NCBI GenBank assembly: GCA_024693365.1
Contig: JAILLF010000010.1
Coordinates: 62,001 to 126,000, forward strand
Direction: 5' to 3'
Origin: Acetatifactor sp.
GTDB lineage: Bacteria > Bacillota > Clostridia > Lachnospirales > Lachnospiraceae
DNA length: 64,000 nt
Both the position numbers and the translations under genes were made by a program. Under the pieces are notes generated by a model. It was not told the origin of the DNA. It saw only the letters and a list, made by a program, of their open reading frames with translations, and searched no databases. Below are positions 25,864-34,439 of this stretch, one piece after another. Positions within the stretch are counted from its first letter, which is position 1; each line of letters opens with the position of its first letter.

Positions 25864-26600
25864 AAAAATATACGCCGTCAAGGTATTGTTGGGTGACGTT
25901 GTCCGTTGCGCTGTTGGGTGTCTATGACATGATACTGGGACTTGTTCACGCACTACAGGGAAAGGGATGGGCAGCTTCCCTGCCATGGGAGATTTTTGCC
26001 GTATGCTGTGGCGGCATTGCATTTTTCCTGTATTGGAAAGGTGAGAGAATTCATCCCGTTGACGTAAAGCCTTTTGAAGAATCTCAGGAATACATTCATT
26101 ATCTTCGCGGTAAAGATTATGCAATGAAAGAAGAACTGGTCAGGAAACAGCGCTACGTAGAGCGATTAAAGCTGAATCAGAAGGATACCGTGAGATGGGC
26201 GATCTGGGGCGGGCTCTGCGGCTTAATTGGGGCTGTCCTTTTTGGAATCGCAATTCCAGACGTGAAATTGACAAACAAAGCAGTTGCAAAAGCGTGGTTT
26301 AGTTTGACGTATCCCTGCCTTCTTCTGGGAGCAACAATGGTAATTGCAGGTTTCAGAATGATATGGATCACGTTTATCAATGCAGACAACAAATTGGCTT
26401 TTTATCTTGCAGATAAGTATACGTTGGATACCTATCCCATGAAGATTTTCAAAGAGAATATTTTGATCGGCGTAATCAGTAAGCGCCTTGAACAGGAAAA
26501 AGCAGAAGAGCAAAGAAAAAGAGAAGAGCGGCTGCGGAAAGAAAAAGAAATGATGGAAGAGCTGGCAAGCATTCCGCTGGACCTGGACCTTAGGGGATAG
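25860..26600 (+). CDS. Accessory 4-TM membrane protein 2 with coiled-coil tail
   Basis: 246 aa, no named family recognised. Two hydrophobic segments (about 10-30 and 41-58) are followed by VKPFEESQEY, a charged helix (75-105), two further membrane segments (about 111-130 and 144-172), a KYTLDTYPMKIFKEN segment, and a long charged coiled coil (EQEKAEEQRKREERLRKEKE). The plan mirrors the protein at 14597. Start overlaps the stop of regulator 3. A role in assembling or tuning the kinase and transporter is plausible from position only. Confidence 0.75.
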   Translation: MKKYTPSRYCWVTLSVALLGVYDMILGLVHALQGKGWAASLPWEIFAVCCGGIAFFLYWKGERIHPVDVKPFEESQEYIHYLRGKDYAMKEELVRKQRYVERLKLNQKDTVRWAIWGGLCGLIGAVLFGIAIPDVKLTNKAVAKAWFSLTYPCLLLGATMVIAGFRMIWITFINADNKLAFYLADKYTLDTYPMKIFKENILIGVISKRLEQEKAEEQRKREERLRKEKEMMEELASIPLDLDLRG

Positions 26601-26630
26601 CAAAACCCTAAAAGAGCAATTTGAAAAGGC

Positions 26631-26659
26631 TTGACAAGCGTTATAAAAACATATAAAAT
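26631..26659 (+). promoter_or_regulatory. Strong promoter for the tetR gene
   Basis: TTGACA (26631-26636), 17 bases, TAAAAT (26654-26659). Two copies of ACAAGYGTTAYAAAA (near 26635 and 26661) flank the -10 region as direct repeats, possible operator half-sites for autoregulation. Confidence 0.7.
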
Positions 26660-26710
26660 AACAAGTGTTACAAAACATGCCTGTCAGATGATTTGTGCAC
26701 TTGTTTTTTT
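26660..26710 (+). terminator. Hairpin with T-run between accessory gene 2 and tetR
   Basis: AACAAGTG (26660-26667) pairs with CACTTGTT (26698-26705), with an inner CAAA/TTTG pairing, followed by T. It probably terminates the upstream operon and overlaps the tetR promoter; the dyad could also be a TetR operator. Confidence 0.5.
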
Positions 26711-26755
26711 GTGCCATTCAGGATGGCTTTAAGAATGGAAAATGGGAGGTTTCAC

Positions 26756-27301
26756 ATGGCTAGAAAGGAAAGCATTACAAAGCAAATGATTCTTGACGTT
26801 GCTTTTATGATGGCTAGAGAGGAAGGCATGCAGAACATCACTGCAAGACGCGTGGCAGAGAGGGCAAATTGTTCCACGCAGCCAATTTTCCGTTCCTTTC
26901 AGGGCATGGATGAACTGACGGACGGCGTCTATGATCGTGCCGTAGCGTTTTTTCAGGATTATTATCGCCTGTATCCAAGGCTTGAGAAAACACCGTTTTG
27001 TAATCTTGGCATGGCGTACGTGGCTTTTGCACGTGAGGAAAAGGAATTGTTCCGGATTTTGTTTGTTCCCGAAAAACCAGGTAAATCCTTATATGAAATA
27101 CTGAATGGCTCGACGGAGAACGTTAAGGCGGAAATACAAAGGGCTGCAGCTTCCGGCTGTCAGGATCCGGGCGGATTGTTTATGAAGATCTGGATTTTTA
27201 TCCATGGTGCAGCCTGCATGACCATGACGGGTGATTATGACTTGTCTGATCAGGAGACAAGAAAACTCCTGAATGACGTATGCCAATCCTTCATGAATTA
27301 A
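26756..27301 (+). CDS. TetR/AcrR-family transcriptional regulator
   Basis: 181 aa from ATG 26756 (GGGAGG 6 bases upstream; an in-frame TTG at 26693 lies in the hairpin). The N-terminal helix-turn-helix (about 8-50) has ITARRVAERANCSTQPIFRSF, the typical TetR recognition-helix region, followed by a ligand-binding domain of about 130 residues. Repeats around its promoter suggest autoregulation. No effector can be inferred. It stands 21 bases before rpiR and may be co-transcribed with it. Confidence 0.88.
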   Translation: MARKESITKQMILDVAFMMAREEGMQNITARRVAERANCSTQPIFRSFQGMDELTDGVYDRAVAFFQDYYRLYPRLEKTPFCNLGMAYVAFAREEKELFRILFVPEKPGKSLYEILNGSTENVKAEIQRAAASGCQDPGGLFMKIWIFIHGAACMTMTGDYDLSDQETRKLLNDVCQSFMN

Positions 27302-27322
27302 TGCTTTCCAGGGAGGAATCGC

Positions 27323-28204
27323 ATGGAAGACGTCAGTATTCTGGGTTTAATGGAACAACGGCTCGGCAACATGAGTAAGAGCCATAAAAAGATAGCAACG
27401 TTTGCACTGAATCATATGGACCGTGCAGCGTTCATGACGGCGGCGCAGCTTGGAAGGGAACTGTCCGTAAGCGAATCCACGGTGGTTCGTTTTGCGAGTG
27501 GACTTGGTCTGTCAGGTTATCCCGAATTCCAAAAGGCTCTCGCCTTTTGCCTGAGGGAAAGGTTAAACGGACAGGAGAAGCTTTCCGACGCGGCATATGG
27601 AAGGTCTCAGTCGGAAATTTTAAATTCCGTGATGCTTTCGGATCAGGAAAGAATCTTAAAGACGATGGAGTCGATAGATGCTGCGGAATTTGACGCGGCG
27701 ACGGATCTGATCGCAAAGGCGTCCTCAGTCTATGTCTGTGGCTTGCGTGGAAGTGAACCGCTTGCCAGATTTTTAAGCCATTATCTTGGCATGATCCGGA
27801 GAAACGTCATTTTGCTTACGACTTCGAGCGTCAGTGAATTGTTTGAACAAATGTTGTATCTTTCGGAGAAAGACTGTGTGATCGGAGTTAGCTTTCCGAG
27901 TCATTCCATGCTTGCTTCCAAAGCGATGAAATTCGCGAAAGACAGAATTGCAAAAACAATTGCCATAACGAATGACGATCATTCACCATTAGTCCCGTTT
28001 GCTGATTGTAGGCTTTATGCGAGAAGTGAAATGATATCGGTGGTAGATTCCCTGGTCGCGCCCATGAGCGTGATCAATGCTTTGGTTGTGGCCCTGGCAT
28101 TAAAGAATCCAGGCGAAACCCGTGCAAACGCGGATAGGCTGGAAGAAGCATGGAAAGATTACCAGATTCTTTGGAATCAGGATAGTGAGAGTATCGAAAC
28201 ATGA
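27323..28204 (+). CDS. RpiR-family regulator (HTH plus SIS domain)
   Basis: 293 aa. An N-terminal HTH (about 1-80, with SHKKIATFALNH and SVSESTVVRFASGLGLSGYPEF) is followed by a SIS sugar-phosphate-binding domain (about 120-250, with VYVCGLRGSEPLA and GVSFPSHS). Family members respond to phosphosugars and control carbohydrate genes. RBS GGGAGG. The stop overlaps the start of the flavoprotein gene (ATGA), so the two are translationally coupled, an odd pairing since no sugar gene is near. Confidence 0.92.
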   Translation: MEDVSILGLMEQRLGNMSKSHKKIATFALNHMDRAAFMTAAQLGRELSVSESTVVRFASGLGLSGYPEFQKALAFCLRERLNGQEKLSDAAYGRSQSEILNSVMLSDQERILKTMESIDAAEFDAATDLIAKASSVYVCGLRGSEPLARFLSHYLGMIRRNVILLTTSSVSELFEQMLYLSEKDCVIGVSFPSHSMLASKAMKFAKDRIAKTIAITNDDHSPLVPFADCRLYARSEMISVVDSLVAPMSVINALVVALALKNPGETRANADRLEEAWKDYQILWNQDSESIET

Positions 28205-30207
28205 AACGCGTGATTGTAATTGGCGGCGGCGCGGCGGGAATGATGGCAGCCTATGAGGCGGCAGTTTGCGGCGCAAGCGTCACTTTGTTAGAGAAAAATG
28301 AAAAACTGGGAAAGAAGCTTTTCATTACTGGAAAGGGCAGATGTAACATATGCAATGCCGCTCCTGAAATGGAAACGCTTTTTCAAAACGTTTGCACAAA
28401 CCGGAAGTTTTTATATGGCGCTTTTTATTCGTTTGACAACAGGGCCGTAATGGAGCTTTTTGAGAAAGCGGGCTGTTCATTGAAGATTGAGCGCGGAGAA
28501 CGCGTTTTCCCGACGTCAGACCATTCTTCTGACGTGATCGGGGCGATGAAACGCTTGCTTGGAAGAGAAAACGTAAAGGTCCGGCTGAACGTGCCGGTAA
28601 AGGAAATTTTGCATGAAAATGGCAAGTTTCATGCCGTACGTCTCCTAAATGGGGAAAAAATCGAAGGAGATGCATGCATTATCTGTACCGGCGGCGTGTC
28701 ATATCCCAGCACGGGTTCCACCGGTGACGGTTATGCATTTGCAAGGGAGATGGGGCATGACTTGACGGAACGACGTCCCGCATTGGTTCCCTTAGAGACG
28801 AAGGAGGCCTGGCCCGGGGAGGTCATGGGGCTTTCCCTGAAAAACGTGAGTCTTAAAATGACGAGGGGAAAAAAGGTTTTATATGACGGCTTCGGAGAAA
28901 TGATGTTTACGCACTTTGGCGTGACGGGGCCGCTGGTTCTTTCGGCCAGCAGTTTTTATCACGTCGCCGATAAGAAGGAAAAAAAGGGGAAAAGCATCGG
29001 AAAAGCGGAAGAGGCAATGCTTTGGATCGACTTAAAGCCTGCCTTGGACGAGGAACAATTGGACCGCAGACTTTTGCGGGAATTTGAAGAGAATAAGGCG
29101 AAACAATTTAAGAACGCCTTGGGGGCGCTGTTCCCGGCAAAATTGATCCCGGTGATGATCAGGCTTTCAGGCATTCATCCCGACAAGAAAGTCTCTGAGA
29201 TCAGCAAGGAGGAAAGGGCTTCTTTTGGACGGCTGATCAAGAATCTTCCCCTGACGGTGAAGGGTACCAGGGATTTTGCAGAAGCCATCATCACCCAGGG
29301 AGGCGTTGCCGTCAAGCAGATCAATCCTTCTACCATGGAATCAAAACTGGTTCCGGGTATATATTTTGCGGGTGAGGTGCTTGACCTGGACGCGCTTACG
29401 GGAGGTTTTAATCTTCAGATCGCATGGTCCACGGGGTATCTGGCAGGCAAGAATGCGGCTGAAGAGCAATCCGGGGATACGGGAAACGGGAATCCGGAAA
29501 AAACGGATGAGAGAACTAAGAAAAAGGGAGTAAAGAGCATGAGTTATAACATAGCGGTTGACGGCCCGGCGGGGGCTGGAAAGAGCACCATAGCTAAGCT
29601 TGTGGCAAAGAAGAAGGGAATCATTTACGTGGACACGGGTGCGATGTATCGCGCCATGGCACTTTACATGCTGAGAAATCAAGTGGATCCCGCAGATCAG
29701 GAGACCATTATCAAAAAATGCGCGGAGGCCAACGTAACCCTCGGTCATGAGGATGGCCAGCAGGTGGTATACCTGAACGGTGAGAACGTAAATGGGCTGA
29801 TCCGCACGGAAGAGGTTGGAAACATGGCATCCACCATCAGCGTGATCGGCGAGGTGAGAAGCAATCTTGTGGCAAAACAGCAGGAACTTGCAAAAACAAC
29901 AGATTGCATCATGGACGGCCGGGACATTGGAACCTGCGTTCTCCCGGACGCAAATCTGAAGATTTATCTGACGGCCAGCAGCGAGGTTCGCGCAAAACGC
30001 CGTTACGACGAGCTTGTTGCCAAGGGACAGGAATGCGATCTTGCACAGATCAAAAAAGACATCGAAGAGCGTGACTATCGCGACATGCACCGCGAGATTT
30101 CCCCCCTAAAACAGGCGGAGGATGCCATCCTTGTCGACACCTCCTACATGACCATTGACGAAGTCGTTGACAAAATCCTCTCCCTCACCGCCACCCCCTC
30201 TAAATAG
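28201..30207 (+). CDS. cmk: Fusion of HI0933-type flavoprotein and cytidylate kinase
   Basis: 668 aa in one uninterrupted frame. Residues 1-420 are an HI0933/BaiN-like FAD protein: dinucleotide-binding VIVIGGGAAGMM, GKGRCNICN, TGGVSYPSTGSTGDGY and a closing GGFNLQIAWSTGYLAG. A charged linker (about 421-446) follows. Residues 447-668 form a complete (d)CMP kinase: P-loop GPAGAGKST, DTGAMYRAM, DGRDIGT, RAKRRY. An internal ATG at 29539 has GGGAG 8 bases upstream, so a separate 222-aa Cmk may also be made from the same mRNA. In related bacteria these are normally adjacent separate genes, from memory. Loss of a stop codon is the simple explanation. The cmk-ispH-rpsA order is conserved in Clostridia. 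Confidence 0.9.
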   Translation: MKRVIVIGGGAAGMMAAYEAAVCGASVTLLEKNEKLGKKLFITGKGRCNICNAAPEMETLFQNVCTNRKFLYGAFYSFDNRAVMELFEKAGCSLKIERGERVFPTSDHSSDVIGAMKRLLGRENVKVRLNVPVKEILHENGKFHAVRLLNGEKIEGDACIICTGGVSYPSTGSTGDGYAFAREMGHDLTERRPALVPLETKEAWPGEVMGLSLKNVSLKMTRGKKVLYDGFGEMMFTHFGVTGPLVLSASSFYHVADKKEKKGKSIGKAEEAMLWIDLKPALDEEQLDRRLLREFEENKAKQFKNALGALFPAKLIPVMIRLSGIHPDKKVSEISKEERASFGRLIKNLPLTVKGTRDFAEAIITQGGVAVKQINPSTMESKLVPGIYFAGEVLDLDALTGGFNLQIAWSTGYLAGKNAAEEQSGDTGNGNPEKTDERTKKKGVKSMSYNIAVDGPAGAGKSTIAKLVAKKKGIIYVDTGAMYRAMALYMLRNQVDPADQETIIKKCAEANVTLGHEDGQQVVYLNGENVNGLIRTEEVGNMASTISVIGEVRSNLVAKQQELAKTTDCIMDGRDIGTCVLPDANLKIYLTASSEVRAKRRYDELVAKGQECDLAQIKKDIEERDYRDMHREISPLKQAEDAILVDTSYMTIDEVVDKILSLTATPSK

Positions 30208-30359
30208 TTTTCTAATGCTTTGAACTTATTTATCTCTTTTATCCGGCAGGCAGCCAATTCTTTGGCATACGTCTGCCAACAGATTAAGAAGTAAACCATA
30301 CGTGATTAAGTCTCACGTTTGCAATAACCTCGAGTCATTCCATAACCACGGGAGGAACC

Positions 30360-31223
30360 ATGCAAGTTGAATTGGCTGCCTGCGCAGGCTTTTGCTTTGG
30401 CGTAAAACGCGCGGTGGATACCGTGCATGAACAATTAAAGACGGGAAAGACCATTTACACCTATGGACCGATTGTGCATAACGAGGAGGTCGTAAAGGAA
30501 TTAGAGGATCTCGGGGTAAAGGTCTTGAATTCCAAGGAGGAACTGATGGAACTGACACCGGCGGACGGTGAGCAAATCGCCGTCGTGATCCGTGCCCACG
30601 GCGTCCCGAAGGAGATTTATGAATTGATAGAACAAAAGGGAATGGAATGCGTAGACGCCACTTGTCCCTTTGTGAAAAGGATACACAAAATCGTCGAGGA
30701 GGGGAGCCGGAATGGAAACCAGGTTTTCATCGCCGGGAATCCCGGTCATCCGGAGGTCGAAGGAATCAGAGGATGGTGTCATGGGGATGCCATTGTGGTG
30801 GAAACTGTCGAAGAAACGCAAAAGTTAACGATTGATGACAAAAAACAAGGAATTCTGGTGGCTCAAACTACATTTAATTTTAACAAATTTGACAATTTAG
30901 TTGAAATTTTTCAGCAAAGGGGTTACAATGGTACTGTTGTGAATACTATCTGTAACGCAACGGAGGAAAGACAGCGGGCAGCAAGGGAACTTGCAAAGAG
31001 AGCTGACGTGATGATTGTAATAGGAGGAAAGCATAGCTCCAATACAAGAAAGCTGTATGACATATGCAGTTCGGAATGTGCGAATACCTATTATATACAG
31101 ACACTGGATGATTTAAGTTTGGTCTTACCGACAACTGTTCGCCTAGTGGGTATTACAGCGGGGGCTTCCACCCCAAACAAATTAATTGAGGAGGTTCAAA
31201 ATTATGTCAGAATTAACTTTTGA
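30360..31223 (+). CDS. ispH: 4-hydroxy-3-methylbut-2-enyl diphosphate reductase
   Basis: 287 aa. Last enzyme of the MEP isoprenoid pathway; it reduces HMBPP to IPP and DMAPP on a 4Fe-4S cluster. The three cluster cysteines are visible: C12 in AGFCFGV, C102 in DATCPFV and C198 in NTICNAT; TEERQ follows the last. RBS GGGAGGAACC. The 152-base leader (30208-30359) contains a GGCAG...CTGCC hairpin with inner GCCAA/TTGGC pairing but no clear promoter. The gene overlaps rpsA by 20 bases, so the two are co-expressed. Confidence 0.96.
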   Translation: MQVELAACAGFCFGVKRAVDTVHEQLKTGKTIYTYGPIVHNEEVVKELEDLGVKVLNSKEELMELTPADGEQIAVVIRAHGVPKEIYELIEQKGMECVDATCPFVKRIHKIVEEGSRNGNQVFIAGNPGHPEVEGIRGWCHGDAIVVETVEETQKLTIDDKKQGILVAQTTFNFNKFDNLVEIFQQRGYNGTVVNTICNATEERQRAARELAKRADVMIVIGGKHSSNTRKLYDICSSECANTYYIQTLDDLSLVLPTTVRLVGITAGASTPNKLIEEVQNYVRINF

Positions 31224-32331
31224 ACAAATGCTGGAAGAATCTTTCAAGACAATTCATACTGGGGAGGTAGTTGAAGGTAAGGTCATTGACGTAAAGCCGG
31301 ACGAGATCGTGCTGAACATCGGTTATAAGTCAGACGGCATTCTGCCGAAGAGCGAGTATTCCAATGACGCATCCGTTGATCTCACCCAGGCCGTTAAGGT
31401 TGGCGATACCATGGAGGTAAAAGTTCTCAAGGTAAATGACGGCGAAGGCCAGGTTGCACTGACCTACAAGAGACTTGCTGCAGACAGAGGCAACAAGAGA
31501 ATCGAAGAGGCATTTAACAACAAGGAAGTATTAAAGGCTACCGTTAATCAGGTACTTGACGGAGGACTCTCCGTAATCGTTGACGAGGTTCGCATCTTTA
31601 TTCCCGCAAGCCTGGTATCTGATTCTTATGAAAAGGATCTGACCAAGTTTGCAGGCCAGGAGATCGAGTTTGTGATCAGCGAGTACAATCCTAAGAGAAG
31701 ACGTTACATTGGCGATCGCAGAAGCCTTCTGATGGAAAAGAAGGCAGAGCAGCAGAAGGCTCTGTTCGAGAAGATCCACGAAGGCGACGTTGTGGAAGGC
31801 GTTGTTAAGAACATTACTGATTTCGGCGCTTTCATCGATCTTGGCGGTGCAGACGGACTGCTTCACGTTTCAGAGATGAGCTGGGGCCGCATCGAGCATC
31901 CCAAGAAGGTCTTCAAGGTTGGCGAGACCAGAAAGGTCCTGATCAAGGAGATCAACGGAAACAAGATCGCTCTTTCCCTGAAGTTTGATGACGCAAATCC
32001 TTGGAAGGATGCAGCTACCAAGTATGCAGTTGGCAACGTTGTAACCGGTAAGGTTGCAAGAATGACTGACTTTGGTGCATTTGTAGAGCTTGAGGTTGGC
32101 GTTGACGCATTGCTTCACGTTTCTCAGATCTCCAAGGAGCACGTTGAGAAGCCTGCAGACGTTCTTTCCGTTGGACAGGAGATCACCGCTAAGGTGGTTG
32201 ACTTTAATGAAGCAGACAAGAAGATTTCCTTGAGCATCAAGGCAATGTTTGCTCCCGAGCCTAAGGCAGAGGATGACGGAGACGTGGTTCCCGTTGACAT
32301 TGATGCAGTGATTGCTTCTGAAGAGCAATAA
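31204..32331 (+). CDS. rpsA: 30S ribosomal protein S1
   Basis: 375 aa from ATG 31204 (GAGGAGG 9 bases upstream). Four S1 RNA-binding repeats are visible, roughly at 19-90, 105-170, 192-260 and 277-347, with the classic GxVxxxTDFGAFVxL and DGLLHVSEMSW patterns in the last two. The protein helps mRNA binding to the ribosome; Firmicute versions have four repeats rather than six. It is translationally linked to ispH, a known clostridial arrangement. Strong terminator directly after the stop. Confidence 0.95.
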   Translation: MSELTFEQMLEESFKTIHTGEVVEGKVIDVKPDEIVLNIGYKSDGILPKSEYSNDASVDLTQAVKVGDTMEVKVLKVNDGEGQVALTYKRLAADRGNKRIEEAFNNKEVLKATVNQVLDGGLSVIVDEVRIFIPASLVSDSYEKDLTKFAGQEIEFVISEYNPKRRRYIGDRRSLLMEKKAEQQKALFEKIHEGDVVEGVVKNITDFGAFIDLGGADGLLHVSEMSWGRIEHPKKVFKVGETRKVLIKEINGNKIALSLKFDDANPWKDAATKYAVGNVVTGKVARMTDFGAFVELEVGVDALLHVSQISKEHVEKPADVLSVGQEITAKVVDFNEADKKISLSIKAMFAPEPKAEDDGDVVPVDIDAVIASEEQ

Positions 32332-32340
32332 TCAAAAACA

Positions 32341-32373
32341 AGAGAGCTGCCAGTTACTTGGCAGCTCTTTTTT
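32341..32373 (+). terminator. Terminator after rpsA
   Basis: AGAGCTGCCA and TTGGCAGCTC form a 10-bp stem with a short loop, followed by TTTTTTA. Confidence 0.9.
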
Positions 32374-32392
32374 ATTTCGCGGGAGAAGGCTT

Positions 32393-33166
32393 ATGGTCTA
32401 TGATTATGAGTACTTTAAGAGGGAATTCCTAAAATTATCTTCCATTGATCTCAATTGTTACAAAGAACGGCAGATGAAGAGAAGAATTGACACGTTGATC
32501 CGCAATAAGGGTCTGAGCGGATATGATAAATACGTTGCTGCCATAAAAGCGAGTCCGGAACTCTTTGATGAATTCTTGAGTTACATGACAATCAACGTGT
32601 CAGAGTTTTATCGCAATCCGGAGCAATGGACGTATCTTGATCAGGAGGTGATTCCTTATCTGATCAATAAATTCGGTGCAAGACTGAAGATATGGAGTGC
32701 CGCGTGTTCCTTCGGCGAAGAGCCATATTCCCTTGTCATGTTGCTCTCGAAGCATATGTCACTGGCGCAAATTTCCGTTTACGCTACGGACATTGACAGG
32801 AATTGTCTGGAGCAGGCGAGACAGGGTTTGTATCTTGAGAAGAGCATTGTTTCCGTGCCGGAAGAATTTAAGAAAAAGTATTTTACAAAGATTGGAAATG
32901 CTTATAAAATCAGTGATCAGATCAAAAACCGCGTAATGTTCCAAAAGCATGATCTGTTAAAGGATGCCTATCCAACGGATTGTCATCTTGTGGTTTGCAG
33001 AAACGTGCTGATCTACTTTACGGAAGAGACGAAAGAAGATTTGTTCCGAAGGTTTTACAAGTGCCTGATCCCGGGCGGAATCTTCTTTATTGGCAGTACG
33101 GAACAGATCATGAGTTATAAAGACATTGGATTTCAAAGAATGAATTCGTTTTTTTATCAAAGATAA
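32393..33166 (+). CDS. cheR: CheR-type protein-glutamate methyltransferase
   Basis: 257 aa from ATG 32393 (GGGAGAAGG upstream). An N-terminal CheR helical domain (about 5-70) contains the NVSEFYRNPEQW motif, and the SAM-binding domain has WSAACSFGEEPYS, ATDIDRNCLEQA and CRNVLIYF. It methylates chemoreceptor glutamates with S-adenosylmethionine. No other chemotaxis gene is in the window, so it acts with proteins encoded elsewhere or on another target. It sits between two terminators, so it is a single-gene unit or depends on read-through from rpsA. Confidence 0.93.
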   Translation: MVYDYEYFKREFLKLSSIDLNCYKERQMKRRIDTLIRNKGLSGYDKYVAAIKASPELFDEFLSYMTINVSEFYRNPEQWTYLDQEVIPYLINKFGARLKIWSAACSFGEEPYSLVMLLSKHMSLAQISVYATDIDRNCLEQARQGLYLEKSIVSVPEEFKKKYFTKIGNAYKISDQIKNRVMFQKHDLLKDAYPTDCHLVVCRNVLIYFTEETKEDLFRRFYKCLIPGGIFFIGSTEQIMSYKDIGFQRMNSFFYQR

Positions 33167-33168
33167 GA

Positions 33169-33200
33169 AACAGGTCAGGGGAAAAACCTGACCTGTTTTA
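33169..33200. terminator. Bidirectional terminator between cheR and the minus-strand exonuclease
   Basis: AACAGGTCAGG and CCTGACCTGTT form an 11-bp stem with a seven-base loop, flanked by A-rich and T-rich tracts, placed between convergent genes. Its right end overlaps the stop codon of the minus-strand gene. Confidence 0.85.
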
Positions 33201-34298
33201 TTTTGCGGCAAGATGATTTAAGACGTGAGAAGCATAATTCGCAAAGGCCTGACGGTCTTTTTTCATCTCATCTGATAATTCAAAAAAGATTTCTTCGCTG
33301 TCATAATCCCGCTTGAAAAAGGGAGTAAACGTAAGATCCCATTCGCGAAGGTATCTTGAAGCCTTTCTGGTATAGCAATTACGGGCGGTTGCCTGTTCGC
33401 GGCAAGCCTTGTCGACAAAGCTTGCAACGGATTTATGCAGTGCCACGTCCTCCTTGGGCAGATAATAGTATTCTTTATAATTGGAGTAAAAATATTTCAA
33501 TTCCTCGTCATATACCGGAACGCGGAGGGTAAGGTTTTCGCCTTCTAATTTCGCGTAAAAGCCTTCTGAGGAATGGGTTACGGGCTTGGGAACCGGCGTT
33601 GGCAGACTGGCGTGGATCAAAAGCTCCGTGCGGTGTCTGTTATTGACGTCAAGATAGGTGTTCGCCTGTACCTTTTTCGCCGTGAGAGGGAAATGAAATG
33701 CGTCGAAATATGCAAGCATGGGAAGGATCTCTAACATGCCCTTTATGTCTTCTTCGTTGTGCATAAGCAATACGGACAAGGTTTCCTGTGTGGGATGATT
33801 GACGTAATCCTTGTAGAAGGCAATCAATTCGCCGCCACTGAAGGTATCCTCCCTGTTTAAGGACAAGAAGGTTTCAATGGTTTTCTGCTTTAAATTCAGC
33901 AGATCCAGGAAGTTCTTGTAAGGAAATAGCCTTCTGTAAAGGTCAGCACCTTCAAAGCCGTCAAAACCATAAGAAAGACCTAATTGCGCACATTTTTGCG
34001 TCAGATAGGGAATGTCAAAATTATTACCGTTGAACTGGATGAGGAAGCGGTGGCCCTCAGCGAACTGAAAGAAGGCATCCAAAATCTCTTTTTCTTCTGC
34101 GGGCGTCTCTGCCATCCATTGTAACGTATGCCAAAAACCCTCGGAATAATAAGCGCAGCCAATCAGATAAAGAGAGGAAGACCTTGCGGTAAAGCCCGTT
34201 GTTTCTATGTCAAGAAAAAGAGCCTCGGAAAGGGGACATAGGCGCTCCAAAGGGTATTTTACGGTGAAATTATCGATGCATTTTTCTACAGTTTTCAT
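33198..34298 (-). CDS. YprB-like RNase H-fold exonuclease
   Basis: 366 aa on the minus strand. The N-terminal half (about 25-190) is a DEDD-type 3'-5' exonuclease domain: FLDIETTGF supplies D and E, FNGNNFDIPYL the second D, and HNEEDIKGM the last acidic site. The C-terminal half is less conserved. It resembles Bacillus YprB (RNase_H_2 superfamily), whose function is not firmly known. Start is ATG at 34296-34298, with GGAAGG upstream on the minus strand; an in-frame TTG lies 33 bases further up. It interrupts a run of plus-strand genes. Confidence 0.85.
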   Translation of the reverse strand: MKTVEKCIDNFTVKYPLERLCPLSEALFLDIETTGFTARSSSLYLIGCAYYSEGFWHTLQWMAETPAEEKEILDAFFQFAEGHRFLIQFNGNNFDIPYLTQKCAQLGLSYGFDGFEGADLYRRLFPYKNFLDLLNLKQKTIETFLSLNREDTFSGGELIAFYKDYVNHPTQETLSVLLMHNEEDIKGMLEILPMLAYFDAFHFPLTAKKVQANTYLDVNNRHRTELLIHASLPTPVPKPVTHSSEGFYAKLEGENLTLRVPVYDEELKYFYSNYKEYYYLPKEDVALHKSVASFVDKACREQATARNCYTRKASRYLREWDLTFTPFFKRDYDSEEIFFELSDEMKKDRQAFANYASHVLNHLAAK

Positions 34299-34439
34299 GT
34301 TCAGGACCTTCCCATGGGTTTTCTTTTCCAAGTATATCAGAAAATACGTTTTAAAGGTAGTATTTTGTTGAAAAAAATAGTATAGTAATAGATGAAAAAT
34401 TAGAAAAACATAAACTCTGTGAAAGGAGTGTTAAGAAAT

